DNA from: CAUYUA01 sp963575675
GTDB lineage: Bacteria > Pseudomonadota > Alphaproteobacteria > Azospirillales > Azospirillaceae
Assembly (NCBI GenBank): GCA_963575675.1
Contig: CAUYUA010000250.1
Coordinates: 1 to 64,000, forward strand
Reading direction: 5' to 3'
Length of the DNA stretch: 64,000 nucleotides
Position numbers and translations under genes: made by a program. The notes beneath the pieces were generated by a model that did not search any database, was not told the origin of the DNA, and saw only the letters and a program-made list of their open reading frames with translations. Positions 14,659 through 24,745 of this stretch are shown here, piece after piece (positions within the stretch are counted from its first letter, which is position 1; each line of letters opens with the position of its first letter).

Positions 14659-16866
14659 CTATGCGATGTGTCTCTGCAAACGGATTCCGGCGCCTTGGGT
14701 TATTTCCGGTCGCCGTTCCCATAAGATATTCTCGAAACATCGCGCGAATCGATAACTATCGAAAAGTGGAGAATCTGTGACAGATTGACACAATTTCTGA
14801 CGGATTTCCTTCAATCGTTGTGGATGTTGCGCCAAATACAACGCGAGTCCTTGATAATCATCAAGGGATTGCGCAACCAACTCCGGCGCGCCGACCGCAT
14901 ATAATAAACTGGCGGCCACTCGCCCGGCAAAACTTTCGCCCATGCAAGTGAGGACTGGGCACTCCATCCATAGAGCGTCGCTGGCGGTTGTATGCGCGTT
15001 ATAAGGAAGCGTGTCCAAGAACAAATCGGCGCAACGATGACGCGCCAAATGCTCCGACAATGGCAGACGCGGCGCAAAAACCAACCTCTGCGGATCAATT
15101 TGACGAGCGAAGGCTTCTCGACGCAAGAAATCGGACGCCGCAGGAACCGTTGCCAACAACCATAATGTTGAATCCGGAACGTCACGTAATATTTTCATCC
15201 ACGTCGAGAAAACAAGAGGGGTGATTTTCCAAGTATTGTTAAAAGCGCAAAAAACAAATCCCGTTTCCGGCAGACCAAACGCTGAACGTGGAGGCGCTTC
15301 GGTTGGGCGAGGACGTCGTTGATCATTGATTTGATAGCATTCCGGCATGCGAATCAATTTCTCGGTGAACATTTCGGATTGATCCTGCGGCGCAACGATT
15401 GAATCCACCACCGCATAATCAATAAAATCAGCGCCCAAACAGCCCGGATAGCCCAAGTATGTCATCTGAACCGGCGCCGGACGATAGGCCATGATTCCTA
15501 ACCGAGAGTCCCGAGTATGTCCTTTTAAATCAATGAGAATGTCCACTCCGTCCTCGGCGATCTTCTGCGCCGCCTGCCGATCCGACAGAGTCCGGATATC
15601 ATGAAAGACATCAAATCCCGACTGCAACCGACGGCGCATTGCTCCGCCGTCGTCAGGACCATAAGAATATCCCTGAACGCAAAAGCGGTTGCGATCGTGA
15701 AGCTCAATCAATTCCGCGATGAGCCACGCGGTTGCATGATCATAAAAATCCGCTGAAAGGTAGCCCAGCGTCAGGCGTTGTTTCGGCGCATTCGTTTTTG
15801 CGAAGTTTTGGAAAAATGGCGCGCTCGCCGGAGATGGATAATGGCGGCGCGTCCAAGAGACGGCGCAGCGCCGTTGCAATGCCGTTGAACTCGTCAGCGC
15901 CAGAACCGTGAATGGATCGATATCCCCTTGATCTTGTTCGATTGCCGTCAGAGTCCTTTGCTCTAAGGCCTCTATGCCCGACCAGTCGCACAACCGACGG
16001 CGCTCGAACGTCAAAGCCGCCAAAGCGCCGCCATGATGAGGGCAAAACGACAGCGCGCTCTTGTACGCCGAGATCGCAGCGACAATTTCACCGCGATCCG
16101 TAAGCGCGTTTCCCAGAGTCACCCAAGCGCTCACCATCTCAGGTTGCAGGTCCAAAGCACGCCGACAGGCGTCGATTGCCTCAATGGCGCGACCTTGTCC
16201 GGCGCAGAACGCGCCGAAATTGCTCCATAACGCGGCCTGGTCAGAGAGAGCGGCTGTGGTTTGCGAGGAAAGAGCCAAAGCACGACGATAACAGGCTTCA
16301 GCCTCAACGAGACGCCCTTCGCCATGATGCAGCGCCGCCAACACATGGTGTGTTGCGGCGTCGTTGGGGCGAAGCGTCAGGGCGCGATTGCAGAGGGATT
16401 CTGCTTCGGCGCTTTGGCCGAGGATGCGCATAGTTTCCGCCAACGCCGATAAAAGATCGGGATTGTCCGGAGCTGTGGCGAGGGCGCGGTGATAGACGGC
16501 GGCGGCGTCTTGATTGCGACCGAGGTTTCGAAGAACGTGGGCGAGAAGAGAGGCGACGCCAATGGGATTTGGGCAGGATTCAAGGGCGAGGGCTTGTTGG
16601 TAGGCGTCGACGGATTCAAAGGCGCAACCATAATCTTTGAGCGCTTTAGCGAGGCTCAGCCAGAAATCCGGGGTCTGGGGAGAAAGCGTTGCGGCTTGGC
16701 GTAAAAAAGGAAGAGCTTGCTCATGGCGATTTGTTTGAGCGAGAAGCACGCCCAGAAGGTGAAGAACGTCGGGATGATGGGGAGATATGGTGAGGAGACG
16801 GCGATAAAGCGCCTCGGCTTCGGCCCAACGTCCGACTTGATGATGGGTGACAGCCTGTTGCAACAC
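14659..16866 (-). CDS. TPR protein with SPINDLY/OGT-type glycosyltransferase domain
   Basis: The 735-residue protein begins with about ten TPR repeats (1-340; for example AEALYRRLLTISPHHPDVLH) and ends with a GT41-type domain (about 355-720). Domain marks are LTLGYLSADFYDHATAWL, DILIDLKGHTRD, MTYLGYPGCLG and the TLPYNAHTTASDALW segment that binds the UDP-sugar. Such enzymes add sugars to Ser/Thr of cytosolic proteins. Its place between FlgL and flagellin suggests that it glycosylates flagellin. The start is GTG at 16866 with AAGGGG ten bases upstream. No membrane segment is visible. Confidence 0.88.
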   Translation of the reverse strand: MLQQAVTHHQVGRWAEAEALYRRLLTISPHHPDVLHLLGVLLAQTNRHEQALPFLRQAATLSPQTPDFWLSLAKALKDYGCAFESVDAYQQALALESCPNPIGVASLLAHVLRNLGRNQDAAAVYHRALATAPDNPDLLSALAETMRILGQSAEAESLCNRALTLRPNDAATHHVLAALHHGEGRLVEAEACYRRALALSSQTTAALSDQAALWSNFGAFCAGQGRAIEAIDACRRALDLQPEMVSAWVTLGNALTDRGEIVAAISAYKSALSFCPHHGGALAALTFERRRLCDWSGIEALEQRTLTAIEQDQGDIDPFTVLALTSSTALQRRCAVSWTRRHYPSPASAPFFQNFAKTNAPKQRLTLGYLSADFYDHATAWLIAELIELHDRNRFCVQGYSYGPDDGGAMRRRLQSGFDVFHDIRTLSDRQAAQKIAEDGVDILIDLKGHTRDSRLGIMAYRPAPVQMTYLGYPGCLGADFIDYAVVDSIVAPQDQSEMFTEKLIRMPECYQINDQRRPRPTEAPPRSAFGLPETGFVFCAFNNTWKITPLVFSTWMKILRDVPDSTLWLLATVPAASDFLRREAFARQIDPQRLVFAPRLPLSEHLARHRCADLFLDTLPYNAHTTASDALWMECPVLTCMGESFAGRVAASLLYAVGAPELVAQSLDDYQGLALYLAQHPQRLKEIRQKLCQSVTDSPLFDSYRFARCFENILWERRPEITQGAGIRLQRHIA

Positions 16867-16899
16867 AGATACCGCCCCTTACATAAAAAACGTAAAGAT

Positions 16900-16932
16900 G
16901 AAAGGGGCTGGGAACACAGTCCCCGGACCCTT
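16900..16932. repeat. Family A outer end (copy 6)
   Basis: AAGGGGCTGGGAACACAGTC and CCCGGACCC match the outer end of family A. It is a short remnant upstream of the TPR-OGT gene. Confidence 0.5.
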
Positions 16933-16993
16933 TTATTTTTTATGTTTCATTTCTATTTATCGTTTGTCCACGGATCAAGAAAAGCCTGGAGAA

Positions 16994-17016
16994 TGCCCGG
17001 TAATTTTTGCCGGGCA
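16994..17016 (-). terminator. Hairpin after flgL
   Basis: TGCCCGG and CCGGGCA form a 7-base stem with a 9-base loop about 35 bases past the FlgL stop. The T run is weak, so termination may be partial. Confidence 0.45.
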
Positions 17017-17050
17017 AAAACATCCACACTTTCCTTAATCACTTCTCACA

Positions 17051-19090
17051 TCACGATAAGAAGTTCACCAAAGACATGCTGGCAGTTTTTCCGATCACAG
17101 TGTAGGTCGCTTCCTGAACCGTCATGGCGTTCTGCAACCGAGCCGCAATCTCCGTCTTGTCAATACCCTCAATCCCCGAGACTTCCTCGGAAATATTGTT
17201 GATGTACTGTTTATGATCGTCCTGAATTTCTTTCAGGCGAGACAGATTGACCGCGACATCGGCTTGTAGTCCGCGAATCTTCCCGGTGGCTTCAACCAAC
17301 AGATCCCGAGCTTTGTCCATATACTTTGAATAATCGCCAGGATTATCAACCGCCGCCCGAGCGGTTTTCAACGCCGTAACCAAGCGCTGAAACGCCGGAT
17401 CTGTGCTGGTGAGCCCATAACTCATTTCAATATGATCGCCTACGGCGGCTTTGGACCTGGTCCACGCCGCCGGACTTGGTTTTCCTTTCGCGTATTCCGT
17501 ATCGTATTCCGGCAAATCCGGCTCTGTGGCGTTGATGTCCAAATTCGCGGGCTGCGCCATAGACGGCAGCGTCTGAACCGTCATTGTGTTGTCAATGGAG
17601 TTCGAAACATTGGCTTTTGTCGAAAACGGAGCCGAAGGGCCTCCGGTCAGGACCATCTCGCCATTTGTTCCAAGACGCGCCGAAACTCCGGCGTTGTCTT
17701 TCGAGTTGTTGATCTGAGAGATCAAATCATTAGTGACGTCGGAAACGGAAGCATACGACGCCTGATTATCCTCTGTGATCTGAACGGCGAAACGATGATT
17801 GTTGATGGTGACGGCGAAAACGTCGTTCAGGTCCGGCTGAGGACCATTAAAGGTGAATTTGTCCACTTGCCGCGTCGCGGGCACGGCGGCAATCGGCGGA
17901 TTGGTGTAGGGATCGGCGGCGATTCCGTCAACGAAAGGTTGCGCAGTGGTTGGGCCGGTGACGTTGTGAACGGCGCCGGGGTTGTTGTACAGCGTCTGAC
18001 CGTTGACGGGAAACGTCTTGCCCGGGTTGTCGCTGGTGAGGGTGATGACGCTGTGGTTGACGACCGCCGTCACTCCCAAACCGGGACGTCCGGCGTTTTT
18101 CTCCCCGGTGTTGTAGGCGTTGATTTGCGCAGCGAAGTTGTCGGCAATCGACGAAGTCGAAACCTGAGACGTGATCGGCGATTCTTGAGTCAACGACGGC
18201 AAAGGCTCGTAAGTAAAACGCTTTCCACCAACGGTCAGTTCATACATATCGCCGGTTTCGCTGTTTGTGCCGTTGATCGTCACTTGAGTGACTTGTTTTA
18301 CGGCGGTCAAATCGCGCACCGGCTCTGTGGAGAAACGAGCGCCTGCATAGATATAGCGATCGCCCACACGCTCATTGAGCATACTTTTGACATCGTCCAA
18401 AGCGCCCATAATGCGGTCGCGAATGGCGTTGACTTCCGGGTAATTAACCTTAAAGGAAGAAACGCCGGGGCCGGTCAACGTGTGAAAGTCGAGATTCAAC
18501 ACCGCGCCATCGCCGGGGCCGCCAACGATGTTGAAAGACTGCTCGGTTCCATCGGAGGGAGGAACGCCGTTGAGGTTCACTGCTCCGGTGGCGACGCCGC
18601 CGAAACCGTCGCTGATGGTGACGTCGTAGCTTCCCGACGGATTGTTGGGATTTTGGGAAGGGGTCGCTTGAACGGTATAGGTGGCGTTTTGCTTAAAGGT
18701 GGATAGACCACTGTTTACGCTGATTTCCATGGTCCCTGGTTTGGGATTGGAAATGTCTGCGATGCGTGGGGTTCCCGGCCCTGACGGCAAAGCTGTTCCG
18801 GTGCTGAGTTCGTGCGCTAAATCGCCGATGCGTGAGAGCGTAAGATCATATGCCTTTAGGCGTGGGGAAACGTGTTCGGCGACATTGAGATAATTTTCGC
18901 GCGTCAACTTGCTCGCGCGTAAATCGAGCAATTTCCTCGTTTCCGTCCCATACGCCGTGAGATTGGTCGACTTCTTTTCGGTGGAAAGCTGCGTCGAAAG
19001 CTCGTCGATCTCGCGCTGTTTGGCGCCTAAAAGCCCAACCGTGTGAAGGTAGCGAGCGTAGGTGCCGAGTGAGGGGGCTGGAATGCTCAT
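17051..19090 (-). CDS. flgL: Flagellar hook-filament junction protein FlgL
   Basis: The 679-residue protein has a flagellin-like N-terminal coiled-coil (YLHTVGLLGAKQREIDELST, then KKSTNLTAYGTETRKLLDLR) and a C-terminal helix (ISEEVSGIEGIDKTEIAARL, then NAMTVQEATYTVIGKTASMS). This is the FlgL (HAP3) pattern. FlgL is usually about 300-500 residues; the extra length is a central insert (about 150-520) with repeated Thr/Val-rich segments such as DNFAAQINAYNTGEKNAGRP and VTNDLISQINNSKDNAGVSA, similar in style to the hook insert. The start codon overlaps the FlgK stop by four bases, so the pair is translationally coupled. Confidence 0.88.
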   Translation of the reverse strand: MSIPAPSLGTYARYLHTVGLLGAKQREIDELSTQLSTEKKSTNLTAYGTETRKLLDLRASKLTRENYLNVAEHVSPRLKAYDLTLSRIGDLAHELSTGTALPSGPGTPRIADISNPKPGTMEISVNSGLSTFKQNATYTVQATPSQNPNNPSGSYDVTISDGFGGVATGAVNLNGVPPSDGTEQSFNIVGGPGDGAVLNLDFHTLTGPGVSSFKVNYPEVNAIRDRIMGALDDVKSMLNERVGDRYIYAGARFSTEPVRDLTAVKQVTQVTINGTNSETGDMYELTVGGKRFTYEPLPSLTQESPITSQVSTSSIADNFAAQINAYNTGEKNAGRPGLGVTAVVNHSVITLTSDNPGKTFPVNGQTLYNNPGAVHNVTGPTTAQPFVDGIAADPYTNPPIAAVPATRQVDKFTFNGPQPDLNDVFAVTINNHRFAVQITEDNQASYASVSDVTNDLISQINNSKDNAGVSARLGTNGEMVLTGGPSAPFSTKANVSNSIDNTMTVQTLPSMAQPANLDINATEPDLPEYDTEYAKGKPSPAAWTRSKAAVGDHIEMSYGLTSTDPAFQRLVTALKTARAAVDNPGDYSKYMDKARDLLVEATGKIRGLQADVAVNLSRLKEIQDDHKQYINNISEEVSGIEGIDKTEIAARLQNAMTVQEATYTVIGKTASMSLVNFLS

Positions 19091-20499
19091 GACAGGGCGC
19101 GCTCCAAGGTGCTGAACATCTCATTCACGGCCTGCACGACGCGCGCAGCGGCCTGATAGGACGTTTGCAGTGTTTGCAGATGGGCAATTTCTTCGTCGAT
19201 GTTGACGCCGGTCTGGGATGTGTAGCGGCTTTCCAGTGTTTCCCGATTGTTTGCCGCTTGTTTTGCCGTATCGGAGACGATTTTCGCCGATGACGCCCAG
19301 TTTCCGATCAATCCCGAAGCCAAACCGGAATAACTGACGTCGCGCAGCGACATGTCGAGGTTTTCAAAGGTCCGTCCATTGACCGAGAGCGCAACCGACG
19401 TCTCGTGAATGGCGGCGATTTTGATGTCGGCTTGGCCGCTGTCCAGATTTGCGTTGAGTTCGAAATCGACGCGACTGCTTCCCGTGAAGAATTGCTGGGT
19501 TAATTCACCGTCTTCTGTGGGAGCGGCGTCATAAGCGTCGGCGAATGTTGCAGGCTCGCCGGATTTTCCGTGATCTGTGAAGGCTCCGGCGACGGCGTCG
19601 AGCTGCGCGCGAAGTTTCCGGATCATCTCCACGCCCGGTTCCGGGCTGACCTCGCGCGGCGGCGACAAGGTCGAGCTGTCCGCGCGCATGTCGAGCAGCG
19701 CTTTCAGAGACCCCTCGCGCACATGGCCCATTGCAGAGCGTTCCAAGGGCTCGCCTTCAACGCGGAAGGTCAGGTTTGTTCCGTCGTAATGGAATTGAAC
19801 CGGCGCGGTGTTGACCAGCGCTATGCCCGACGACGTGAACAGATTGACGCGCCCTTCCGGCCCTTCGACGGATCGACCGCCGATGATGCCGGCGATGTCT
19901 TTGATCAAAGCGTCGCGTTTGTCGCCTAAGTCTTGGGGAACGTCGGTGTATTGGCTGGAGCTGACGATGTCGGAGTTGAGTTGGCTGAGGTCTTTTAATT
20001 TTCTGTTCAGATCATCGACGACTTGGTAGGTCTCGTCGCGAATTTCGGTGTCGAGAGATTCGACGCCATTGCTCAAGCGCCGCATTTCATCCGTCAAACC
20101 GCGACCGGCGACCAGAACTTGTTTACGCGCGACGTCGCTTTCGGGGGAGGTGTCGTAATCGCGCCAAGCCTCTGTGAACTTTTGAACCTTGTCGGTCAAT
20201 CCCGGAGAATCATTGCTGATTCCCATCAAGTCGCCGACTTGAGACATATATTTGTCCATAGTGGCGGAGGCGGCGTCTCGACCAACCATATCATTGACGC
20301 TGCTGCGAAGAGCGACATCGATTTCTCGATGATACCCGGAGATCATCGGCGTCCCGTTGCGATCCGCCGTTCGCTCCAGTGTATGACGAGTCCGTGTTGG
20401 ATCATTGGCTCGCGCTACGTTGTCGGACGTCAGTTTCACGTCCGCTTGCAACAGCCGCAGGCCGATCATCGATGTGTTGAGAGCGCCGAGCAGGGACAT
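19087..20499 (-). CDS. flgK: Flagellar hook-associated protein FlgK
   Basis: The 470-residue product has the FlgK (HAP1) N-terminus MSLLGALNTSMIGLRLLQAD, with VKLTSDNVARANDPTRTR, the conserved TEAWRDYDTSPESDVARKQV region and a C-terminal helix ending in TLQTSYQAAARVVQAVNEMF. It joins hook and filament after export by the flagellar type III apparatus. The start at 20499 was chosen because the family N-terminus begins there; about 107 codons upstream are open but cross the terminator and promoter region. It is followed by FlgL with an ATGA overlap. The sigma-54-type site at 20717-20731 probably drives the pair. Confidence 0.9.
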   Translation of the reverse strand: MSLLGALNTSMIGLRLLQADVKLTSDNVARANDPTRTRHTLERTADRNGTPMISGYHREIDVALRSSVNDMVGRDAASATMDKYMSQVGDLMGISNDSPGLTDKVQKFTEAWRDYDTSPESDVARKQVLVAGRGLTDEMRRLSNGVESLDTEIRDETYQVVDDLNRKLKDLSQLNSDIVSSSQYTDVPQDLGDKRDALIKDIAGIIGGRSVEGPEGRVNLFTSSGIALVNTAPVQFHYDGTNLTFRVEGEPLERSAMGHVREGSLKALLDMRADSSTLSPPREVSPEPGVEMIRKLRAQLDAVAGAFTDHGKSGEPATFADAYDAAPTEDGELTQQFFTGSSRVDFELNANLDSGQADIKIAAIHETSVALSVNGRTFENLDMSLRDVSYSGLASGLIGNWASSAKIVSDTAKQAANNRETLESRYTSQTGVNIDEEIAHLQTLQTSYQAAARVVQAVNEMFSTLERALS

Positions 20500-20716
20500 G
20501 GGATAAACGCCTTTCGTAACGCGACTCACCCCCGACCTCAGTTTAAGGAGGGGGGAGAAAACAACTCGCTTCCTTTTCTCAGCTTTGCTGAGAGAAGGCT
20601 GGAAAAAAAGAGCCGAACCCTTCTTTTCCAACCCACCCCGTCCAAGACCAAGAAACCCGGACAGGATGGAACGCGCGAGAACATCAAACGTCTCAGGGGA
20701 ACTTGCACGAGGTCTT

Positions 20717-20731
20717 GCACGGATCATGCCA
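20717..20731 (-). promoter_or_regulatory. Sigma-54 promoter of flgK-flgL
   Basis: On the minus strand TGGCATGATCCGTGC has GG and GC with the required ten-base spacing; it differs from consensus at two positions. It lies about 220 bases upstream of the FlgK start. Confidence 0.65.
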
Positions 20732-20796
20732 CAGAACCCGTCTTTCGTCCCTTCCCGAAAGACCTCGCCAAAGAACCGAACAAAAAGAAATCCGAC

Positions 20797-20833
20797 GAAA
20801 AAAATCGAGCGAGGGCCCAAACCGGCCTCTCGC
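20797..20833 (-). terminator. Hook gene terminator
   Basis: A GC-rich stem (GCGAGGGCC paired with GGCCTCTCGC, with one wobble and one bulge) is followed on the minus strand by TCGA and seven T residues. It lies 15 bases past the hook stop. Confidence 0.75.
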
Positions 20834-20847
20834 CCCGAAAATAGGAA

Positions 20848-23800
20848 TTACCGTTTCAGACCAATAACTTCCTGTAACATTTCATCGGAAGTGGTGATGA
20901 TTTTCGTGTTGGCCGAATAGGTTCTCTGCGTCACGATCAATTTCGTGAACTCATCCGCCATATCGACGTTGGACGCTTCCAACGAGCTGGGTACAATTTG
21001 CCCGGCGCCGTTTGTCCCCGCACGGTTAAAACGGACCTGTCCGGACTCCAAAGTCTGCGTATAGACGCCTCCGTCTTCACGTTTCAAAGCGTTGGGGTTG
21101 TTGAATTGACCAATCGGCACAACGGCCACGGCTTTTGCGCGCCCGTTGTCATAATTGACCACCACCTCGCCGCTGTTGTTGACCGCGACGTTTTGGAACT
21201 GTCCACGCGGCGAGCCGTTTTGCGTCAAAGAAGCCACGTCCATTTGAGAACCGGCGTATTGCGTAAGACCGCCTGATTTCTGGAACTGGCCAAGCTTGAT
21301 TTTAACGAGCTGTTCGCCGAACCCGTAGTTCACCTTGAAAGAAACATAGGCGTCGGCTCCAGTGGATGCGCTTGGCGACACCATCGCAGTGCCGGAGCCG
21401 ATCCGCGCGCCGTTGACGTTGACCAAAGTGCCGACGGTTTCCGGCGTTTGGCCGAATTCCAAGCCGATGAACGGCGGTTTCGATCCCGGCGTCGTGACGG
21501 CTGTGGACGGCGACACCGTTACGACAAACGCCGAACTGGGATCCCGACCATTCAAAGAAATCACGCCTCCGCCCGGCGCCGTGGCCTGCACGTAGTTGCC
21601 TGCGGCGTTGACTCTGCTGGCCAACGCCGAAGCAATGTCGGTCAGCGTCAATTCATTGCCGGTGGAGGTGTAAGAAACTGTTTGTCTGAAATGCGATGTC
21701 GGGTCGGACAAACGAATTGCGACAGCCGAGCGCGAATCCATGCCCGGTTTCGGGGTTAAGGTAATATATCCGCCGGGCACAGACGTTGCGCCGTCCGGCG
21801 CCGTGGTTCCGCTATAGTACTGCGCCAACATCGGGCAGCCGGTGTCTTTGTTGATTTCACCGACGATGTAACGGTTAATATCGGCGGGCGATGTCATGTT
21901 GTTTGCTTTATCCGCCGTCATCAACAAGGCGTATTTTGTGCCGTTGATGTTGATCTCATACGATTCTCCGACAGACGGGGCGTCGGTGAACGCAAAATTG
22001 GGCGGCCTCGCCGTGCTCAAGGAGGCGTAGGCGCCAATGTTGGTGTTGAAGGTCGTGTTGGCGCTGGAGGAAGAGGAGGCGCTGGTGGTCATCGGCGTGC
22101 CGTTCGGGCTGCCGCTCAAAGTGATCTTATTGGTGGTCGAATCCCAAGACGCCGACACCGAGCTGATCGGGTCGTTGTTGACGGCGTCAACAATAGATTG
22201 CGCCAAGCGATTCCGCTCGGTTGTGGTGATCGGCGTTCCAATGGCGGTGGCGTCGACGGCAAGCGCCGGATACGTTACGCCGTTAACCGTGAGTTGGAAG
22301 GTTTCTCCCGCCGTAATGCTGCCCACAGCCGGGAATGTAATGGTTCGGACATCTTGCACCGTTCCCGCAACCGGGGACGTCGAGAAATAAGACGGAGAGT
22401 TATGCGTCGGCTCTGCGACGGTCATGGTGTAAACAGTGCCCGCATCGCCTGGAGACCCCGTCAATTGCACGGATTGCATCTGAGTGCTTCCTGCAACGTT
22501 CGTGGTGGTGACCAATGGCGAAATGGATGTTGTGATGTAGTTGACCCCGTCTGTGGGAACAATGGTGTTGCTGTTGGCGCTTAAGGGATTTGTCGGGTCT
22601 CCGAGATAAACGCGCCCTTTGACCGCCCCGGTCAATGTCAAGTCTGCGCCGTTGTCCGCCGCCGTCAGTTGTCCTGCGCCAAAACTATTGTCGAGATAGG
22701 CTTGCAACGCGCTGACAGAGGCCATGCTCGGAACCGTCACCCCATTAAGCTTGAAGGAGGCGTAAGGCCCGCCGCCGCCGGGAGCCGCGCTGTTGCCGGC
22801 GCCGGCGAAGGTGACGATTTGAACCGCTCCCGTCACGCCGGGAGCAGGCGAGACCGGCGCTTGAGTTATGGTGGCTGCGACGTTGTTCGGCCCGAGCGTA
22901 TAGCGCGATGGAATAGTGCTGGTGGTGGCCGGAGCCTCAATCGAAGTGGAGGCGCCGACGGAAACACGTCCGGGAACGGTGTCGCTGATGATGACGTTGG
23001 CGCCGTTGGATGTGACGCGCACCGTGTTCGGCGCGGCGCCGCCGAGAAGTTGTTGGCCGCCGTTGGTGTTCAACGCCGCTTGCACGATCGGAACCAAGGC
23101 GCCGGCGACGCCGCTGAGGTCTCTGAGAGTCCCGATGTTGTTCGACGTCACTTTCATAGGAAGAGAGCCGGTCAACGTCGAGAGCTTAACGCCGTTGACG
23201 GTGATGTCGAACGTGTCGCCGATATCGATGTTGGTGCCGCCTGACCCGGCCAAAGTGTAGTTGACGACCTGCCCCTGAGCGGCGGACGGCGTTTGAGCCG
23301 ACGTCGCGGCCGGAACGCCGATGGTGTTGACCGTCGTGTTTCCTGCGGTGACGCTGGCGTTATAGGTAAAGGGAGTTCCGGCGTTGGCGGCGGTCAGCAC
23401 CAATTGGCCGCCCACATTGGTGGTGGCGAGCACGCCGGTGGGCGGAACGGCGCCGTTAATCTTTCCCGCCAGGTCCGCGACAATAGAGTCCGCATTGGCC
23501 AAGCTGGAAACATTGTTCAGCGTGATCATCGAAGAGAACGACGTGCCGTTCACCGTTACGCGATACACGTCGCCGATGCGGGGATCAGAGCCGGTGTTGC
23601 TGGTGACGAACGGCACGGTCACCACTTGAGAGCGCGCCGCCTGATTATATTGCGCCACAGGGCCGGCGTTCATGCTGTAGGCGTCGGGCGGGAAAGGCGG
23701 CGTCGGCGCATCCAACGGATTCAAGGTGCTGCCCGCCGTCAGAATTCCCATGCGCCAGACGTTCGGCGCTTCCTGACGCCACGTCAGGTCGACCGTGTGG

Positions 23801-24405
23801 GAATTGCCTTGAGTGTCGTAAGTTTGAATGGTGGTGTTGGGAATGCTTTGTCCCACTGTCGGCTTGGCGGGCAAATTGGCGACAAGTTCGATTTCACTGG
23901 TCGCCACAGGGTTATCGATCAACGCCGCAACTTGAATCGGCTTCGGCGTCGAAGCGTCGATCGTTCCCGTCAGCGTGTTGATTTCCCAGCCGTTTAATGC
24001 GTATCCCGCGCTATTGACCAAGTAACGGTCTTTATCCAATTCGAAATCGCCAACCCGCGTGAAGTAACTGGTTTTGGTCGTGGCGGGGCGAATTCCGGTC
24101 AGAGGATCCGGCGCCGGAAGTTGGCTGACGTTGAACATGCCGTTGCCTTGTAAGGCGACGTTGGTTCTACTTTCAACCTGTTGCAAAGTTCCTTGAATAT
24201 TGTTCGAATATGCCGGAAGCGCGCGAACGCCGCCGGGAGTGTGACTCTGACTGTCGGATTGCAGGACCATTTCTTCAAAGCTGGTTCCGACTCGCTTATA
24301 ACCGATGGTCTGCGCATTCGCGATGTTATCGGAAATGTGTCCCAGGGCACGGGCCTGTGCGTTCATGCCCAGAACCGCTGTGGCCATTGCTCCAAAGACG
24401 GTCAT
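20848..24405 (-). CDS. flgE: Very long flagellar hook protein FlgE
   Basis: The 1,185-residue protein has the rod/hook N-terminus (MTVFGAMATAVLGMNAQARA, then ISDNIANAQTIGYKRVGTSF) and the C-terminus SSLEASNVDMADEFTKLIVT followed by QRTYSANTKIITTSDEMLQE. This is FlgE. Usual hook proteins have about 400-500 residues, so roughly 700 residues are inserted. The insert is Ser/Thr/Ala/Gly-rich and repeats a motif around DTFDITVNGV or GDVYRVTVNGTSF, at least five times, suggesting stacked similar domains on the outer hook face. The start at 24405 has GAGGAG upstream and the family N-terminus; the longer open frame is unsupported. A sigma-54-type promoter lies about 70 bases upstream. Confidence 0.92.
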   Translation of the reverse strand: MTVFGAMATAVLGMNAQARALGHISDNIANAQTIGYKRVGTSFEEMVLQSDSQSHTPGGVRALPAYSNNIQGTLQQVESRTNVALQGNGMFNVSQLPAPDPLTGIRPATTKTSYFTRVGDFELDKDRYLVNSAGYALNGWEINTLTGTIDASTPKPIQVAALIDNPVATSEIELVANLPAKPTVGQSIPNTTIQTYDTQGNSHTVDLTWRQEAPNVWRMGILTAGSTLNPLDAPTPPFPPDAYSMNAGPVAQYNQAARSQVVTVPFVTSNTGSDPRIGDVYRVTVNGTSFSSMITLNNVSSLANADSIVADLAGKINGAVPPTGVLATTNVGGQLVLTAANAGTPFTYNASVTAGNTTVNTIGVPAATSAQTPSAAQGQVVNYTLAGSGGTNIDIGDTFDITVNGVKLSTLTGSLPMKVTSNNIGTLRDLSGVAGALVPIVQAALNTNGGQQLLGGAAPNTVRVTSNGANVIISDTVPGRVSVGASTSIEAPATTSTIPSRYTLGPNNVAATITQAPVSPAPGVTGAVQIVTFAGAGNSAAPGGGGPYASFKLNGVTVPSMASVSALQAYLDNSFGAGQLTAADNGADLTLTGAVKGRVYLGDPTNPLSANSNTIVPTDGVNYITTSISPLVTTTNVAGSTQMQSVQLTGSPGDAGTVYTMTVAEPTHNSPSYFSTSPVAGTVQDVRTITFPAVGSITAGETFQLTVNGVTYPALAVDATAIGTPITTTERNRLAQSIVDAVNNDPISSVSASWDSTTNKITLSGSPNGTPMTTSASSSSSANTTFNTNIGAYASLSTARPPNFAFTDAPSVGESYEININGTKYALLMTADKANNMTSPADINRYIVGEINKDTGCPMLAQYYSGTTAPDGATSVPGGYITLTPKPGMDSRSAVAIRLSDPTSHFRQTVSYTSTGNELTLTDIASALASRVNAAGNYVQATAPGGGVISLNGRDPSSAFVVTVSPSTAVTTPGSKPPFIGLEFGQTPETVGTLVNVNGARIGSGTAMVSPSASTGADAYVSFKVNYGFGEQLVKIKLGQFQKSGGLTQYAGSQMDVASLTQNGSPRGQFQNVAVNNSGEVVVNYDNGRAKAVAVVPIGQFNNPNALKREDGGVYTQTLESGQVRFNRAGTNGAGQIVPSSLEASNVDMADEFTKLIVTQRTYSANTKIITTSDEMLQEVIGLKR

Positions 24406-24470
24406 GATAAAAACTCCTCGGAAATGATCTGCCTTAAAACGCTTGCCGGTGCGCCTTGTCATTGCCGGAA

Positions 24471-24485
24471 GCAAAAAGCGCGCCA
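24471..24485 (-). promoter_or_regulatory. Sigma-54 promoter of flgE
   Basis: On the minus strand TGGCGCGCTTTTTGC matches TGGCAC-N5-TTGC with one difference and the correct spacing. Confidence 0.75.
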
Positions 24486-24745
24486 CACAAAGAGTCCTCA
24501 GCAATCGACGATTTCTTGCTGAAGATTACGTCATAAAAAAAAGAATCCGCTTCTTTCAACGAGATGGAAACAAAGGAGAGAAGAACCTCGCGACTCGTAA
24601 GAGCAAGCTTTGCCGAGAACCAAGGCAATTTTTTCCATCATTCTTTGATCGACGCCGATTCCTGCCGTCCTTCCCAAATCTTCGTTTCGAATCCTTGCAG
24701 GGAAGGGCGAAACGACGATCGAGAAAACGCCGTCCTATCTCTATA

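Noticed and set aside
16847..16875. GG-N10-GC text at the start of the TPR-OGT gene
   Set aside because: It overlaps the start codon, so transcription from it would miss the start; probably chance.
17432..18706. Plus-strand frame of 424 codons opposite flgL
   Set aside because: Antisense shadow of FlgL; Arg/Gly/Val-rich with no family match.
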